Part shown: positions 23,584-33,285 of the stretch, one piece after another
Numbering within the stretch: the first letter of the stretch is position 1
Layout: each line of letters opens with the position of its first letter
From: Acanthochromis polyacanthus
Lineage: Eukaryota > Chordata > Actinopteri > Pomacentridae
Assembly: GCF_021347895.1 (NCBI RefSeq)
Contig: NC_067113.1
Span: forward strand, 1,864,467-1,928,466
Direction of reading: 5' to 3'
Length of the DNA: 64,000 nt
Notes under the pieces: model-generated
Seen by the model: only the letters and a program-made list of their open reading frames with translations
The model's database searches: none
What the model was told of the DNA's origin: nothing
Program-made: the position numbers and the translations under genes

Positions 23584-24710
23584 AAAAGATTAAAATTGTC
23601 AATAAAAGCGATGCCATAATTTCGACAGGCAGTGGAGAGCCAGGTGTGGAGGCTCAGGAGCCTGGAGAAACGCCGGATCCCACGGCCGAGAGTCGGCACA
23701 GGACCCGACATGAAGGACTTCACGTTGCTCTGGGAAAGACTGGGAAAGACTCGTATAAAATCCTTTTTTAGGATTTCTGATTCCTGTTTCGCTACATCAT
23801 TGGTGCCGACATGAATTACAACTGTTCTGACTGTGGGGTGTGCCTCCAGGATGTCGGGGATTTTGGCAGCGATGTCATTTACTGTGGCACCGGGGAAGCA
23901 AAGAGTTGTGGATAGCCGTGACCTCACACGCCTGATGATGGAGTCCCCGATGATCACAGTTGTGGGAGCTGGCCGATGGGAGATCCGGGTGCCATTCGGT
24001 GGAGGGTGGCGGGGGACCACGGATATGGTGTAACCCTTCGCTGGTGGCAGCCGCTGTGGCAGACCATGTAGACATCCCGCAGCCCGGTGGAGACTTTTTG
24101 GAGGCCGGGTCTTGGCGGCCAGGTGGGCCTGGTGCAGGTGACTTTGACCGTGGGGTGAACGTGAGTGCTGCCGGTTTTCGCAAGTAGAGATGAGCCACCA
24201 TGGAGCCCAATGCACCAGCGCTGCTACGGTGAGTTACTGGCGGGGGAGAGTACTCCTTTTGTCCGGTAAGGCGTTGTTCGTTTTTATCCAGTGGAGGAAA
24301 CTAATTTTTGTCCAGGATGTTGAACCGGTTGGACAGGCAAAGATCCTGAGCTGTCAGAGGAGGACAAGGCGGTGACAGTCTCATGGTTCTGCCGCGGTGA
24401 TGTACCGTCCTCCATGGAGCCGTCTGGTCTGGGGTAGAACACCAGAGAGCTCTGGATTTGGCTCCCAGCCGTGCCCACTGGTCCTCAGTAGGGAGGTGAG
24501 CGGTCCATGGCACGTGTTATCCAGGTCTCCCTCAGTGGCAGAAGCAGCTGCAGGCGCGGTGCTGGAACACTGCACAAGCACCGTGTCGATGAGGCGCTCA
24601 TCTTCCCTGATTTGCTGAAGAAGGGAGACTCGGCTTTCCAGATCGGTGACCTTCTGGCTCAGCTGGAGACAGCCATCGCAGGGACCAGGTGGTGAGGTAA
24701 GTGGTGGCAT
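23400..24710 (-). pseudogene. L2 ORF1: coiled coil plus SGNH esterase
   Basis: The N-terminal part (24710-24381) begins MPPLTSPPGPCDGCLQLSQK and contains a heptad-like stretch (VTDLESRVSLLQQIREDE). The C-terminal part (24215-23400) has the SGNH-hydrolase blocks: IIGDSIIRRV (catalytic Ser in GDS), VIHVGTNDV (Asn block) and DNVHLNPWG (Asp/His block). Esterase-type ORF1 proteins are known from L2 and CR1 elements and are thought to help the RNP associate with RNA or membranes. The two parts lie in different frames, so one or more frameshifts are present. Confidence 0.82.
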
Positions 24711-25330
24711 CGTTCCGGCTTTGCTAGGTCTAACTAGCCTACCAGGCTAAAAACAAGCCGGTATGCTTGGTGGTATGCAAGCCGGTATACTAGGTGGTAG
24801 CACAGTAGCGATAAAAGCAGTAAAATCGGAGTCTGATGATAAAAATCCCTCTATCGTCTTGCCAGATGTAGTTCAAATCACGTAAAAGGTGTAGTTAGAA
24901 TAACAAAAAAGACAGATAAAAGGCAGTTTTAGAAAGTTTGCTTGAGAGAGCTCCGACGGGTAGACTCAGAAACGCCACGCATGCGCACTCAATTCTGCAA
25001 CAAAAATAAGAAAAAAAGTACAAAGTCTGTCTGCACGTCTGCTTCCGATTGCTGCTTCCTCAAATGGATGTGAGAACATCATTAATAACGCGCGCCAAGA
25101 TGATGTCTCCTTTCATATCAGGTCACACTGCACCTTTGGCCTGTCTTTACCTACAAATAACAGTTAAATAACAATTAAAAACTTGAGTGGTTAAACTGAG
25201 AAAACTCAAACAATCTCTGAATTTGTTATTGCTTATTATCAGCCAAAATATGTTACCATTCCTATATTACTGACAAGTCTCACATAGTTAACTATAGATG
25301 TTGTGAGGGCAGTGGCTTCAAGTAAACATC

Positions 25331-25477
25331 TGAAATGCTCCCAGTACTCAGTACTCCTGTAAATATACAATATGTCACTGTTTGTGTCTCTTATTAGATG
25401 AAGAGTCTGAGAGTCTGACACATCGAGCACCCCAACCCAGAAAGAGGCAAAGGCCAATCAGTAAGGGTGGTAAGTCT
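25331..25477 (+). repeat. Duplicated exon block, copy 1
   Basis: This 147-bp block contains the end of an intron, a 72-base exon (25398-25469, DEESESLTHRAPQPRKRQRP) and its GTAAGT donor. It recurs at 26965-27111 with two or three differences. The exon keeps the reading frame when repeated (24 codons). A fragment duplication of 1.6 kb spacing is the simplest origin. Confidence 0.95.
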
Positions 25478-25810
25478 GGTAAGTCTGTTATATTGTCATC
25501 TTCAAGGACAAAGGAAATGCATCTATAGACAATAATGGCACTGACCTTTTTCTGGTTTGGCACTGTAATAATTAATCAGCATTGGTGCAGCCTATAAATT
25601 TGACATGTATATTCATTGCTGTTTGTGACTTATTTTTTTTAGGTGAAAGTTCCTCAACTGCTCAGAAAGTGAAACAGAAGTAAAGGAGAACATGGCAGGA
25701 TGATGTTGATGGTATGTGACTTTGATATGTGACTGTTGTAAAGGTTTATGTTAGCTATGCTAATGTCAACCTTTAACCTGGAACATCTTTTGTGTGGACA
25801 AATAGCATGG

Positions 25811-26340
25811 CTTTAAGCTTCAGTGTACCGCCGGCGGTACACCTACTAATTTGCATAGGAATTTCAAGAATGTCCGACGGGTGCAAACGCGATTATACAA
25901 ACACTATACACCGATGGAAAGCTTAGATTCTCATGAATCCGCCGGTATAAACCACTTTCAGATGCGATTACCACAGCGGGTGAGAAAAACACATTTGTCC
26001 GACAAAAACAAATATTCATCCATCCGTTCTCTATACACGGCTTCAAAGCACACAGCGCGACTCACATTTCCGGGTTTATTATTACACACAAAAAAAAAGA
26101 TTCCACAAAAAACGGCCATAATCCAACCTTTTACATCAGATGACACAAGCCAGTAAACTATTTTGTCCAAAACATGTCCTGAAGTCGGTATAAAATCCCC
26201 GAATCGGTCGTTTTCAAGGAAATGCACCTCCCGATGCGCGTCCAATATTCCCCGTATTTTTCGTAATTTTTTTATTTAAAAATAGAATATTAGCGATTTT
26301 TTGTACTGAAAACGGCTGGAATTGGCTGAAGCTTAAAGGG
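25811..26340. mobile_element. piggyBac-type MITE
   Basis: The inverted ends are CTTTAAGCTTCAG at 25811-25823 and its reverse complement at 26326-26338. The right side continues as GGG then TTAA (26341-26344), so the end reads TTAACCCTTTAAGCTTCAG inward, the usual piggyBac form. The left TTAACC is mutated to GCATGG. It has no coding potential, about 530 bp. It lies in an intron of the broken zinc-finger gene. Confidence 0.7.
25823..25842. repeat. Perfect 20-bp GC-rich palindrome
   Basis: GTGTACCGCCGGCGGTACAC equals its own reverse complement. It sits just inside the left end of the piggyBac-type MITE, where transposase or host factor binding is plausible. Confidence 0.97.
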
Positions 26341-26964
26341 TTAAGTCTAACAGCATCACTGGTGACTGTAATGGTGAGATACTGTACAACATAGGCATCA
26401 TTAAACTCTTCATGATCGTATGTCTGAGCAGGAAACATAGAACATATGTTTGTTCAGCAGAAAGTGCCAGTGACTATGATTTTTTACTCCATCCCAGCAG
26501 TGTGCAGTCTGATGTGTATCTGTTTTGATTTTCAGATGGATGCTCTGACCTGTTCTCTCCCAAAAAGAGATCCAAGCCTCACAGTAGCTCTGAGACAGAT
26601 GATAACGGTGAGTGAAGACATCATTTGGATTATTATCGGAATAATATTCATATTGACACAGTTTTAAAATGTCTGAATATTCAGCATAAGTTCTCAAGAA
26701 AACAACAATGAAACAATGTATTTATTAATTATCCTCGATGCGAAATTGAGGGCAAGTCAGGAAAAATTACTGAAATGTGGAATTTAACATGAAAATATGA
26801 CAATCAGTGGATGTTTTTAGAAATAAAGTGTTTATTCAGCACACTAAAATGTCTGCAGTAACACACATTACAGACAATGTAATTTATAATAGCTCATTTG
26901 ATTGCAATGAGGAAATGTATAATATTATGATATTATAAATACATATTAATCAACACGAAAGTGT

Positions 26965-27111
26965 TGAAATGCTCCCAGTACTCAGTACTCCTGTAAATAT
27001 ACAATATGTCACTGTTTGTGTCTCTTATTAGATGAAGAGTCTGAGAGTCTGACACATCGAACACCCAAACCCAGAAAGAGGCAAAGGCCAATCAGTAAGG
27101 GTGGTAAGTCT
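26965..27111 (+). repeat. Duplicated exon block, copy 2
   Basis: Second copy of the 147-bp block at 25331-25477. Its exon is 27032-27103 (DEESESLTHRTPKPRKRQRP), with intact acceptor TTATTAG and donor GTAAGT. The high identity points to a recent duplication. Confidence 0.95.
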
Positions 27112-27134
27112 AAATTATCTTGGATACTGTTATA

Positions 27135-28945
27135 TTAGTTAGTTTAGTAGTTTATTCAGTCATAACAACACCCTAAATATTATACACAGTATTGACATTC
27201 CTCACAAGATCACAAAATCAAGAATCATGTGTTGAATGATGACTGAAAGGCATAGGCAGAAGCAGAATACTTATGAGAGCCTATCCTATATTGTCAACTT
27301 TTAGGCTACCAACGACCAGAAAAACAAAGAAACAACAACAGATAATTAATTGCACCTATAGGCTTCAAAAATAGCTTTACAAATCATTTTCTTAAAAACC
27401 AAAAAATAATTACATGTTTTTAAATTAATGTTGGCATCATTCCAGAATTTAACTCCAATAATGGAGACACATCTCCTTTTCATACCTTTTTTAGCTTTTT
27501 GTACAGTAAATTTGCAAACACCTCTGAGATTATACGGACTCTCCTGAATTGAAAAGAACCTCTGTATTGGGTCAGGGAGCATTTTTAATTTTGCTCTGAA
27601 AATAATTTGCATTATTTTATAATAAAACAAATCATGAAATTTCATAACATAAGAATTTAGAGAAAGTGGCTCTGTGTGGGCATAATAATCAGCCTTATTA
27701 ATAATACGTATTGCTCGTTTTTGCAGTTTTATTATTGAATTTATGGTGGTTTTAAAGGTAGATCCCCACAATTCCACACAGTAAGATATATAGGGAACAA
27801 TCAATGAATAGTAAATCAAATGCAAGGCCTTGGAATTCAATACATTTTTGGATTTATACAGGATTGCAAGTGATTTTGAGATTTTCCCTTTAATGTATTC
27901 AACGTGTTGCTTCCATGTTAGCTTTTGATTAAATGACAACCTCAAGGAATTTAGTCTCAGAAACTCTTTCAATGTCAACATTACAAAATTTCAATTTAAC
28001 ATTGCAATCACTTTCATTTAGATTCCCAAAAACCATTAATTTTGTTTTCTTAATGTTTATAGATAATTTATTGACATCAAACCAAGTCTTGAGATTTTCC
28101 AGCTCCATTTCTACACAACACAAAAGTTCCTCTAAATTCTTACCAGAGCAAAACAAATTGGTATCATCTGCAAATATTACATATCTAAAAAAATCTGTTA
28201 CATTGCAGATGTCATTGATATAAAGAATGAACAGTAATGGACCAATCACTGATCCTTGTGGTACACCACATGTAATCTTTCTAAGTGCTGACACAGTATC
28301 ATTAATTTGTACACACTGGTGTCTATTACCTAAATAACTTTCCAGCCAAGAATGAACAACCCTTCGCATTCCATACATCTCTAATTTTTTCAATAACTGT
28401 CTGTGATCTATGGTGTCAAAAGCCTTCTGCAGGTCAATATACAGATCAATAGAACACTCACCATTTTCATTTGCAGTTGATATTTCTTTGACCATTTGCA
28501 TTACTGCAAAAGCAGTAGTTCTACTTTCTCTAAATCCATACTGATTTCACTTAATAATTTATTTTTATGAATGAACAAATTTAATTGTTTCACAAACAAT
28601 TTCTCTAAAATTTTAGAAAATTGTGGCAGAAGTGATATTGGTCTGTAATTTTCCATACAGTGTTTATCTCCATTTTTATGAACTGGGATCACCATTGCTA
28701 ACTTCATGTTGTTAGGAAAAATTCCTTTTTGAAAAGACAGATTACAAACATAAGTCAAGGGTCTGACAATATAATCAATAACATCTTTAATAATTACTAT
28801 ATTGATGGAATGTATGTCAAGTGATCTCTTATTTTTTAATTTTCTTCCAATTTCAATAATATCAGTTTCATGTATCCCATTTAGGAACATAGAACTAACA
28901 TTAGTGTTGATCAAATTTTTAATTTTTATTGTGTTCATCAGGTAC
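27135..28945 (-). mobile_element. 5'-truncated jockey-like LINE
   Basis: The minus-strand element in an intron of the zinc-finger gene starts abruptly near 28945 inside the reverse transcriptase and runs to about 27135, where the noncoding 3' region ends without an obvious poly(A). It belongs to a different clade from the L2 copy at 20085-25005. No target duplication could be recognised. Confidence 0.75.
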
Positions 28946-28947
28946 AA
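27346..28947 (-). pseudogene. Jockey-like reverse transcriptase
   Basis: Motifs in order are: MENYRPISLLPQFSKILEK; LYIDLQKAFDTIDHRQLL; ITCGVPQGSVIGPLLFILY; and YVIFADDTNLFCSG with the active-site FADD. The thumb and C-terminal part has NQKLTWKQHVEYIKGKI and LIYYSLIVPYISYCVELWG. The frames 28501-28947, 27929-28501 and 27346-27981 abut or overlap, so only two frameshifts separate them. The endonuclease is missing because of 5' truncation. This is the class annotated in fish as RNA-directed DNA polymerase from mobile element jockey-like. Confidence 0.88.
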
Positions 28948-29904
28948 GAAAAGTGGAGCAGTTGAGAAAAGGGCATTATAACTTGAATTGGAAAATTGAA
29001 GGTTTCAGGGTTATTAGTTCATGAGTTATCAGTTATCAATTGTCACTACCAAGAGCAAATACAACATACACAAATAGATCAGTTAGTAAATAAAAGCATC
29101 TAACCCATTTGTTTAAAAATTTTTATTTTAGTGATTTCCAGATCACTGTACAGAAAAGAACATTGCTACTGTTGCCAATTATTGATACTGATGTACCAAG
29201 ACTAAGTAATCTGGGCATGGGAAAACAGTCCTGATTAAGGCCAGCACACAGGCCGAAATACCAGTTCTCCCTACCTAGGTTCACCCTACCTACGCCCTTG
29301 CTATGAAATCTAAAACAGAACATAGTTTTTCTCCTAAATGCCTATCATGTTTAATATACAATGGTTGATTTGAGAGGATGTCCCTTCAGTAAACCATTAT
29401 AACTTAGGTCACTGTTTCCTGTCCTCTTTAAACATTGAGACTGTGTCTGCCTCCCAGACTGAGACAGGAAGCTGGTTCCACGTAGAGGACTGAGACAGGA
29501 TGATGATGATGAACTCCTCTAAAAAATGTTTTGACCGTCATAGTGACAGGGCACAATGAACGCACACGCCTGACGTCCGTGTCAGGGTCTGAGCATGACA
29601 TCCTGAACAATGCTTGCATCTTTAATTTAAAAATGCGACTTTTCTTAGTATTTTTTTGGTCATTTGCAGAGCAATCCAAAGTCAAAGAAAAGAGGCCATG
29701 GACTGATGCTGAGAAGAAAGCAGTTCACAAGCACCTTGCCAAGTTCATGGCAGAGCGGAGAGTCCCAGGCAAAAACGACTGCATCAATGCAGTTACGTCT
29801 GAAAAAGTCCTCGTTCAAAGGACCTGGGAAAATGTGAAGGACTTTGTGTACAACGCAATAGTGACTCTTAACCGCCAAGCAGCAACACGAATGATTTAGC
29901 ATTT

Positions 29905-30002
29905 GAGCATTTGTGCTGCTGATTGTTTTCAGCATTTGTGCTGCTGATTGTTTTCAGCATTTGTGTTGCTGATTGATTTCAGCATTCGTGTTGCTGATTG
30001 GC
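29905..30002. repeat. Tandem repeat just after the stop codon
   Basis: Four near-identical units of about 25-31 bases, of the form TTTCAGCATTTGTGCTGCTG plus ATTG, follow the TAG at 29897-29899. In a transcript they would lie in the 3' untranslated region. Confidence 0.9.
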
Positions 30003-30185
30003 GGTGTGTTCATTTTCTAGGCCCTTCTCTAGGTTAATATTTTGGGTCAGGTCATGTGTCTGGCAAACAGACTGTTGGAAAATAAAGTTTCATCTGCATT
30101 TCCTGTAGTTTTTGTTGGCCTTATACATTTGCACCACAGTATAGATGCAGTACAGCTGCAGTTTACAAATATCTATTTATTACAA

Positions 30186-30255
30186 ATATTACAAATACAA
30201 CTGGCTGTGGCTCAGGTGGACTAAGTTTCCTTGGACAAGATTCTGAACCCCACTT
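30186..30255 (+). repeat. tRNA-derived SINE fragment
   Basis: GGCTGTGGCTCAGGTGGA (box-A-like head) is joined to TTCCTTGGACAAGATTCTGA followed by ACCCCA, two phrases found farther apart in a common fish SINE. The box-B part between them has been deleted. The following 30256-31010 includes a GTACGTTTACATGCA-type repeat and is otherwise unassigned. Confidence 0.5.
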
Positions 30256-31010
30256 TGCCTACCAGTGGGTACGTTTACATGCAGTCAGATAACCCTTTTC
30301 TAACCGGTATATTAGCAATAACCCAGTTGCATGAGGTCATGTAAACACCAATAACCCTATAGAAAAAACGGAATATGCTCAAAAGGATATTACCTGTGGG
30401 TTACTCCTTTTAAAACCAGAATATTTAATCATGTAAACGTCCATCGGGATATCCCTATCAAAAGGAACTTAAATTCATGTTCTGCACATGCGTAATGCAG
30501 CTCTAGTTGGCGCTGGCAAATTCACAGTAGCAGTTTTGCACATGTTCTATTCCCAAACTATCATGGCAAAACTTTATACAGTCAATGTGCAAAATCAATA
30601 ATGTAAAATAACAGCACCATATCACAGAAGAAGGCGGGTATAACCTTGTTAATCTTGTTATTGTTGTGCCGGATGGTGAGGAAGAGGAGAAGAGACTATT
30701 TATTACCACACTTGTCCTTGCTAAAACATATACGGGCAATTATTTGAAAAAATTAACAGGAAATTACAATTGTCTAACCAGTAAGGAGCAAAACAGCACC
30801 CCCTTGAAAAAGTCCTCACTCAGATAGTGTAAAACCTATAGGGAAAATTTACTTTGTTTAAGTTTTTTTCAAAAAGTGAGGTGGTAGTTGGAGTTAGGGG
30901 GGCAGCTAGTGTTGAACTGTGAAATCAGTTTAACTCTAAGTACAGCAGAAAGGGTGGTCCTCAGTCCTAATGTGAACAGTTTTGGTCCTCACTAAATGGC
31001 ATGTACAGGA

Positions 31011-31011
<1 letters not shown>

Positions 31012-31091
<80 letters not shown>
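31012..31091. repeat. (GT)n microsatellite, about 40 units
   Basis: An uninterrupted dinucleotide run. From 31092 to 32095 the sequence is AT-rich with a T-run near 31297-31312 and no recognisable gene. Confidence 0.98.
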
Positions 31092-31092
<1 letters not shown>

Positions 31093-32100
31093 TGTTCAGT
31101 TATTCTGTCCAGAGCCTCATGTTGTCTTGATCTCTGCCTCATTGCCTTCACAAATGCTATTGATTAATGGCTGCACAGTGTTTCCTAAAACCTCAATGGA
31201 TACTTAAACTACATTTCTGTCTTTGTGTGTCTCCATGTATGTGCTTTATAATGCTCTTTTTTGCATGATTGGTGTCGGTCCGATCACAATTATTGATTTT
31301 TTTTTTTTTTTTTACAAAGAAACAGACACATTACCACAAACATGGCGAATTTAGGGAAAATGGACAATGACAAAGGGAGGCAGCGACGGAGGAGAAATAC
31401 ATAGAAAGATGAACACAAGAAGAAAGATTTAATCATAACATTGTCCTGTTTCGTGGTGCAGGAATTAACCAACTCTATGCAGTTTGTTCCGATTTGTCAG
31501 GTCTCACCATTCCTGGTGACAACTAAGGTAATATGTTCTAACATTTTAATATGAATACCTGATAGCGTACATCTTTAATGCATTATTGATTCATTTTATA
31601 TAATGTTTATAGGAGCATTCACATTTCACTTTGATTAATTTAAAAAAAAAATCTTTTTATGTTATCCCATTACTTTCTTTTATTCCTTTCAATAATTATG
31701 TTCAGGCTTAAATTTCTTGTGTCTTTCTGTTAAGAAAGAATAATATCCTGCAAACAACAAAACTGAGTTTACCCCTGTGCAATGTCACTGAAGTGTTAAA
31801 TGATGCTAAATATAACATTTTGCAAAAACTGCATAGTTATTTGATCTTATGTACAGCTAAAACAAAGAAGATTAGACTGACTGCATTCATATTATGAGCC
31901 CTAAGGCACAACTTCAATGCAACACTGGTTTGTATCTAATACAGCATGGTTCCATATGGCAAAGAACTGCGTCAACAGCTGTATTGTGAGCCTTAAGAAA
32001 GACTGTCAAAAACATCAGTGTCTTACTGAATATAGCTTGAAACACATTTGCAGCAGTGTTTAGTGGGCATAAGAGGAGAGATACTACCGATAACAGAAGG

Positions 32101-32655
32101 TGTCAGGAAGCCGTCCCGGCTCCTGGCTGATTTTTGTTCCTGCCTGTCAGGATGCTGTTCCAGCTCCTGCCCGGTTTTTGTCCCTGTCTCCCTCTCTCTC
32201 TCTCCCAGCTGATCGCCCGCTGGAGGACAGCTAATGGCGGCATGAGACTCAGCTGAGGAGTAATCAGCCAACGCCATTCACCTGCCTTTCCCCTTCGGTT
32301 TAAAAACCCTCTGCTCCCCTCATTGTGTGTGGGAGCATCACAGTTGAATCGACCTACATGCTGTTCCTCAACACCTCTTCTGGATTACTGCAGTTTCTGG
32401 ACTTTTCTGCTCGGTACCTTTGGACTCTATTTTTGAATAGACTTCAGCTTGGTGCCAGTTATATTGTTTCAGTGTGTGTGAGTACAATCCAGTAGCCATT
32501 TTGTGTGTTACTGCTTGGTTTTTCGTAGTGCCTCCCCAGTTTAAGTTTTGGTGTATTGTAGTTGTGTTTTGACAATAAACCCCGTTTTTCATTATAACCT
32601 CTGAGCCTGTCTGTTGGTATCTGCGCCTGGGTTCTCTCTACCATCAACCGTGACA
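32101..32655 (+). mobile_element. Solo LTR (Ty3/gypsy-type)
   Basis: It starts TGTCAGGAAGCCGTCCC, ends ATCAACCGTGACA, and is flanked by an exact 5-bp duplication GAAGG (32096-32100 and 32656-32660). A TTTAAAAA-type TATA box lies near 32300 and an AATAAACC polyadenylation signal near 32574, giving the plus-strand orientation. No internal region remains, so the element was lost by recombination between its LTRs. Confidence 0.93.
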
Positions 32656-32727
32656 GAAGGTGTAGTATTTTTCCTTTTCAAATGACACCAAACACAATTC
32701 ATTCACAACCTTGCATTGAAAAACATA

Positions 32728-33062
32728 TGGAAGTGATTGTGACTCATATCTCAAATTCAAAAGCATTAGCAGAAATGCTTTTGAATTTCAAAGTCATGGC
32801 TGCACTATTTGACTCAAAAATGAAATTAAAAAGCAAAATTCCAAAATGCAATTTCCTCTTCTTCTTCAAGGCTGCTCATTTTGTGACTAAAAAGCAAACT
32901 CAGAAATGCTTTTTCGTTTCTGTGCTCGCCCCGCAAAAAGTGTCTCACAATTCAATTGCAATTGCTATCTCAAGTGGCGCAGGAAAGTGATGTCACGCCC
33001 CCCCCCCCCCCCCCCCCCGCCCCCCTTGTTCTGGCTCCTTCTGCATTTTATGGTATTTTAAC
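32728..33062 (+). repeat. Dispersed 335-bp repeat with internal hairpin, copy 1
   Basis: Homologous in inverse orientation to 51537-51881. It contains AAATTCAAAAGCATT facing AATGCTTTTGAATTT around a short loop, a GTGTCTCACAATTCAATTGC block and GGCGCAGGAAAGTGA(T/C)GTCA. It ends in ATTTTAACCA. A run of 22 C interrupts this copy at 32998-33019. There is no coding and the family is unknown to me. Confidence 0.85.
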
Positions 33063-33285
33063 CATAGTAGTGATTTAAACAAAATACCTATTTTAGTTTT
33101 TGAGATATGAACATTTTTGTGTAAGAACTGCAGAGGCATTTTTTTTTTAGTTTGATCACTACTGCAGAACTAAGGCAACACTGAACATAGAAACTTGAAC
33201 AAAATATTTTTTCAACAGTATTGTTTCAACGATATACATATATACATTGCACATTTTACACAATACACATTAAATACATTTTATT

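Larger units (their letters stand above)
20085..25005 (-). mobile_element. Near full-length L2-type LINE
   Basis: The minus-strand element has a 5' region around 24720-25005, ORF1 (about 24710-23400), ORF2 (about 23110-20449), and a 3' end with (ATT)n, seen on the plus strand as (AAT)n at 20083-20118 next to AAACTTTATTTATAGAGCAC. It sits inside an exon of the zinc-finger gene. Short AAAATAA-like matches at both junctions may be the target duplication. At about 4.9 kb it is close to full length, unlike the usual 5'-truncated copies. Several frameshifts make it inactive. Confidence 0.88.
17923..29899 (+). pseudogene. Crypton-like zinc-finger gene, broken
   Basis: Exon 1 (17923-18018) ends at ATG|GTAAGT. 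Exon 2 starts after TTAG at 19426 with an acidic Ser-rich stretch, then CCLYCGKSNMKMARHLQRKH (C-x2-C-x9-H-x4-H), the SLNRGSKE block, and CQYCYGLFIKKELWKHQSSC. A one-base shift near 19910 breaks the frame, and an L2 LINE splits the exon near 20085. Coding resumes near 25005 with KVQSLSARLLP. Small exons follow at 25398-25469, 25643-25711 (in-frame stop), 26536-26607 and 27032-27103. The last exon (29670-29899) carries KRPWTDAEKKAVHKHL and RRVPGKNDC. Beginning and end match a large fish family that carries a tyrosine-recombinase (Crypton-like) domain in the middle, and that catalytic part is not found here. It was probably a DNA-binding recombinase or domesticated relative, now a pseudogene. Confidence 0.7.

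Noticed and set aside
29905..30002. Tandem units as a CRISPR-like array
   Set aside because: Units are directly adjacent with no unique spacers, and the DNA is eukaryotic.
30936..31207. Open frames of repeated Val-Cys or His-Thr
   Set aside because: They are only the (GT)n microsatellite translated; the same applies at 5403-5718 and 5771-6154.
32998..33019. Long C-runs (also 35713-35738) and G-run (23308-23326) as signals
   Set aside because: Homopolymers are common in such repeats and prone to sequencing error; the related copy at 51537-51881 lacks the long run.
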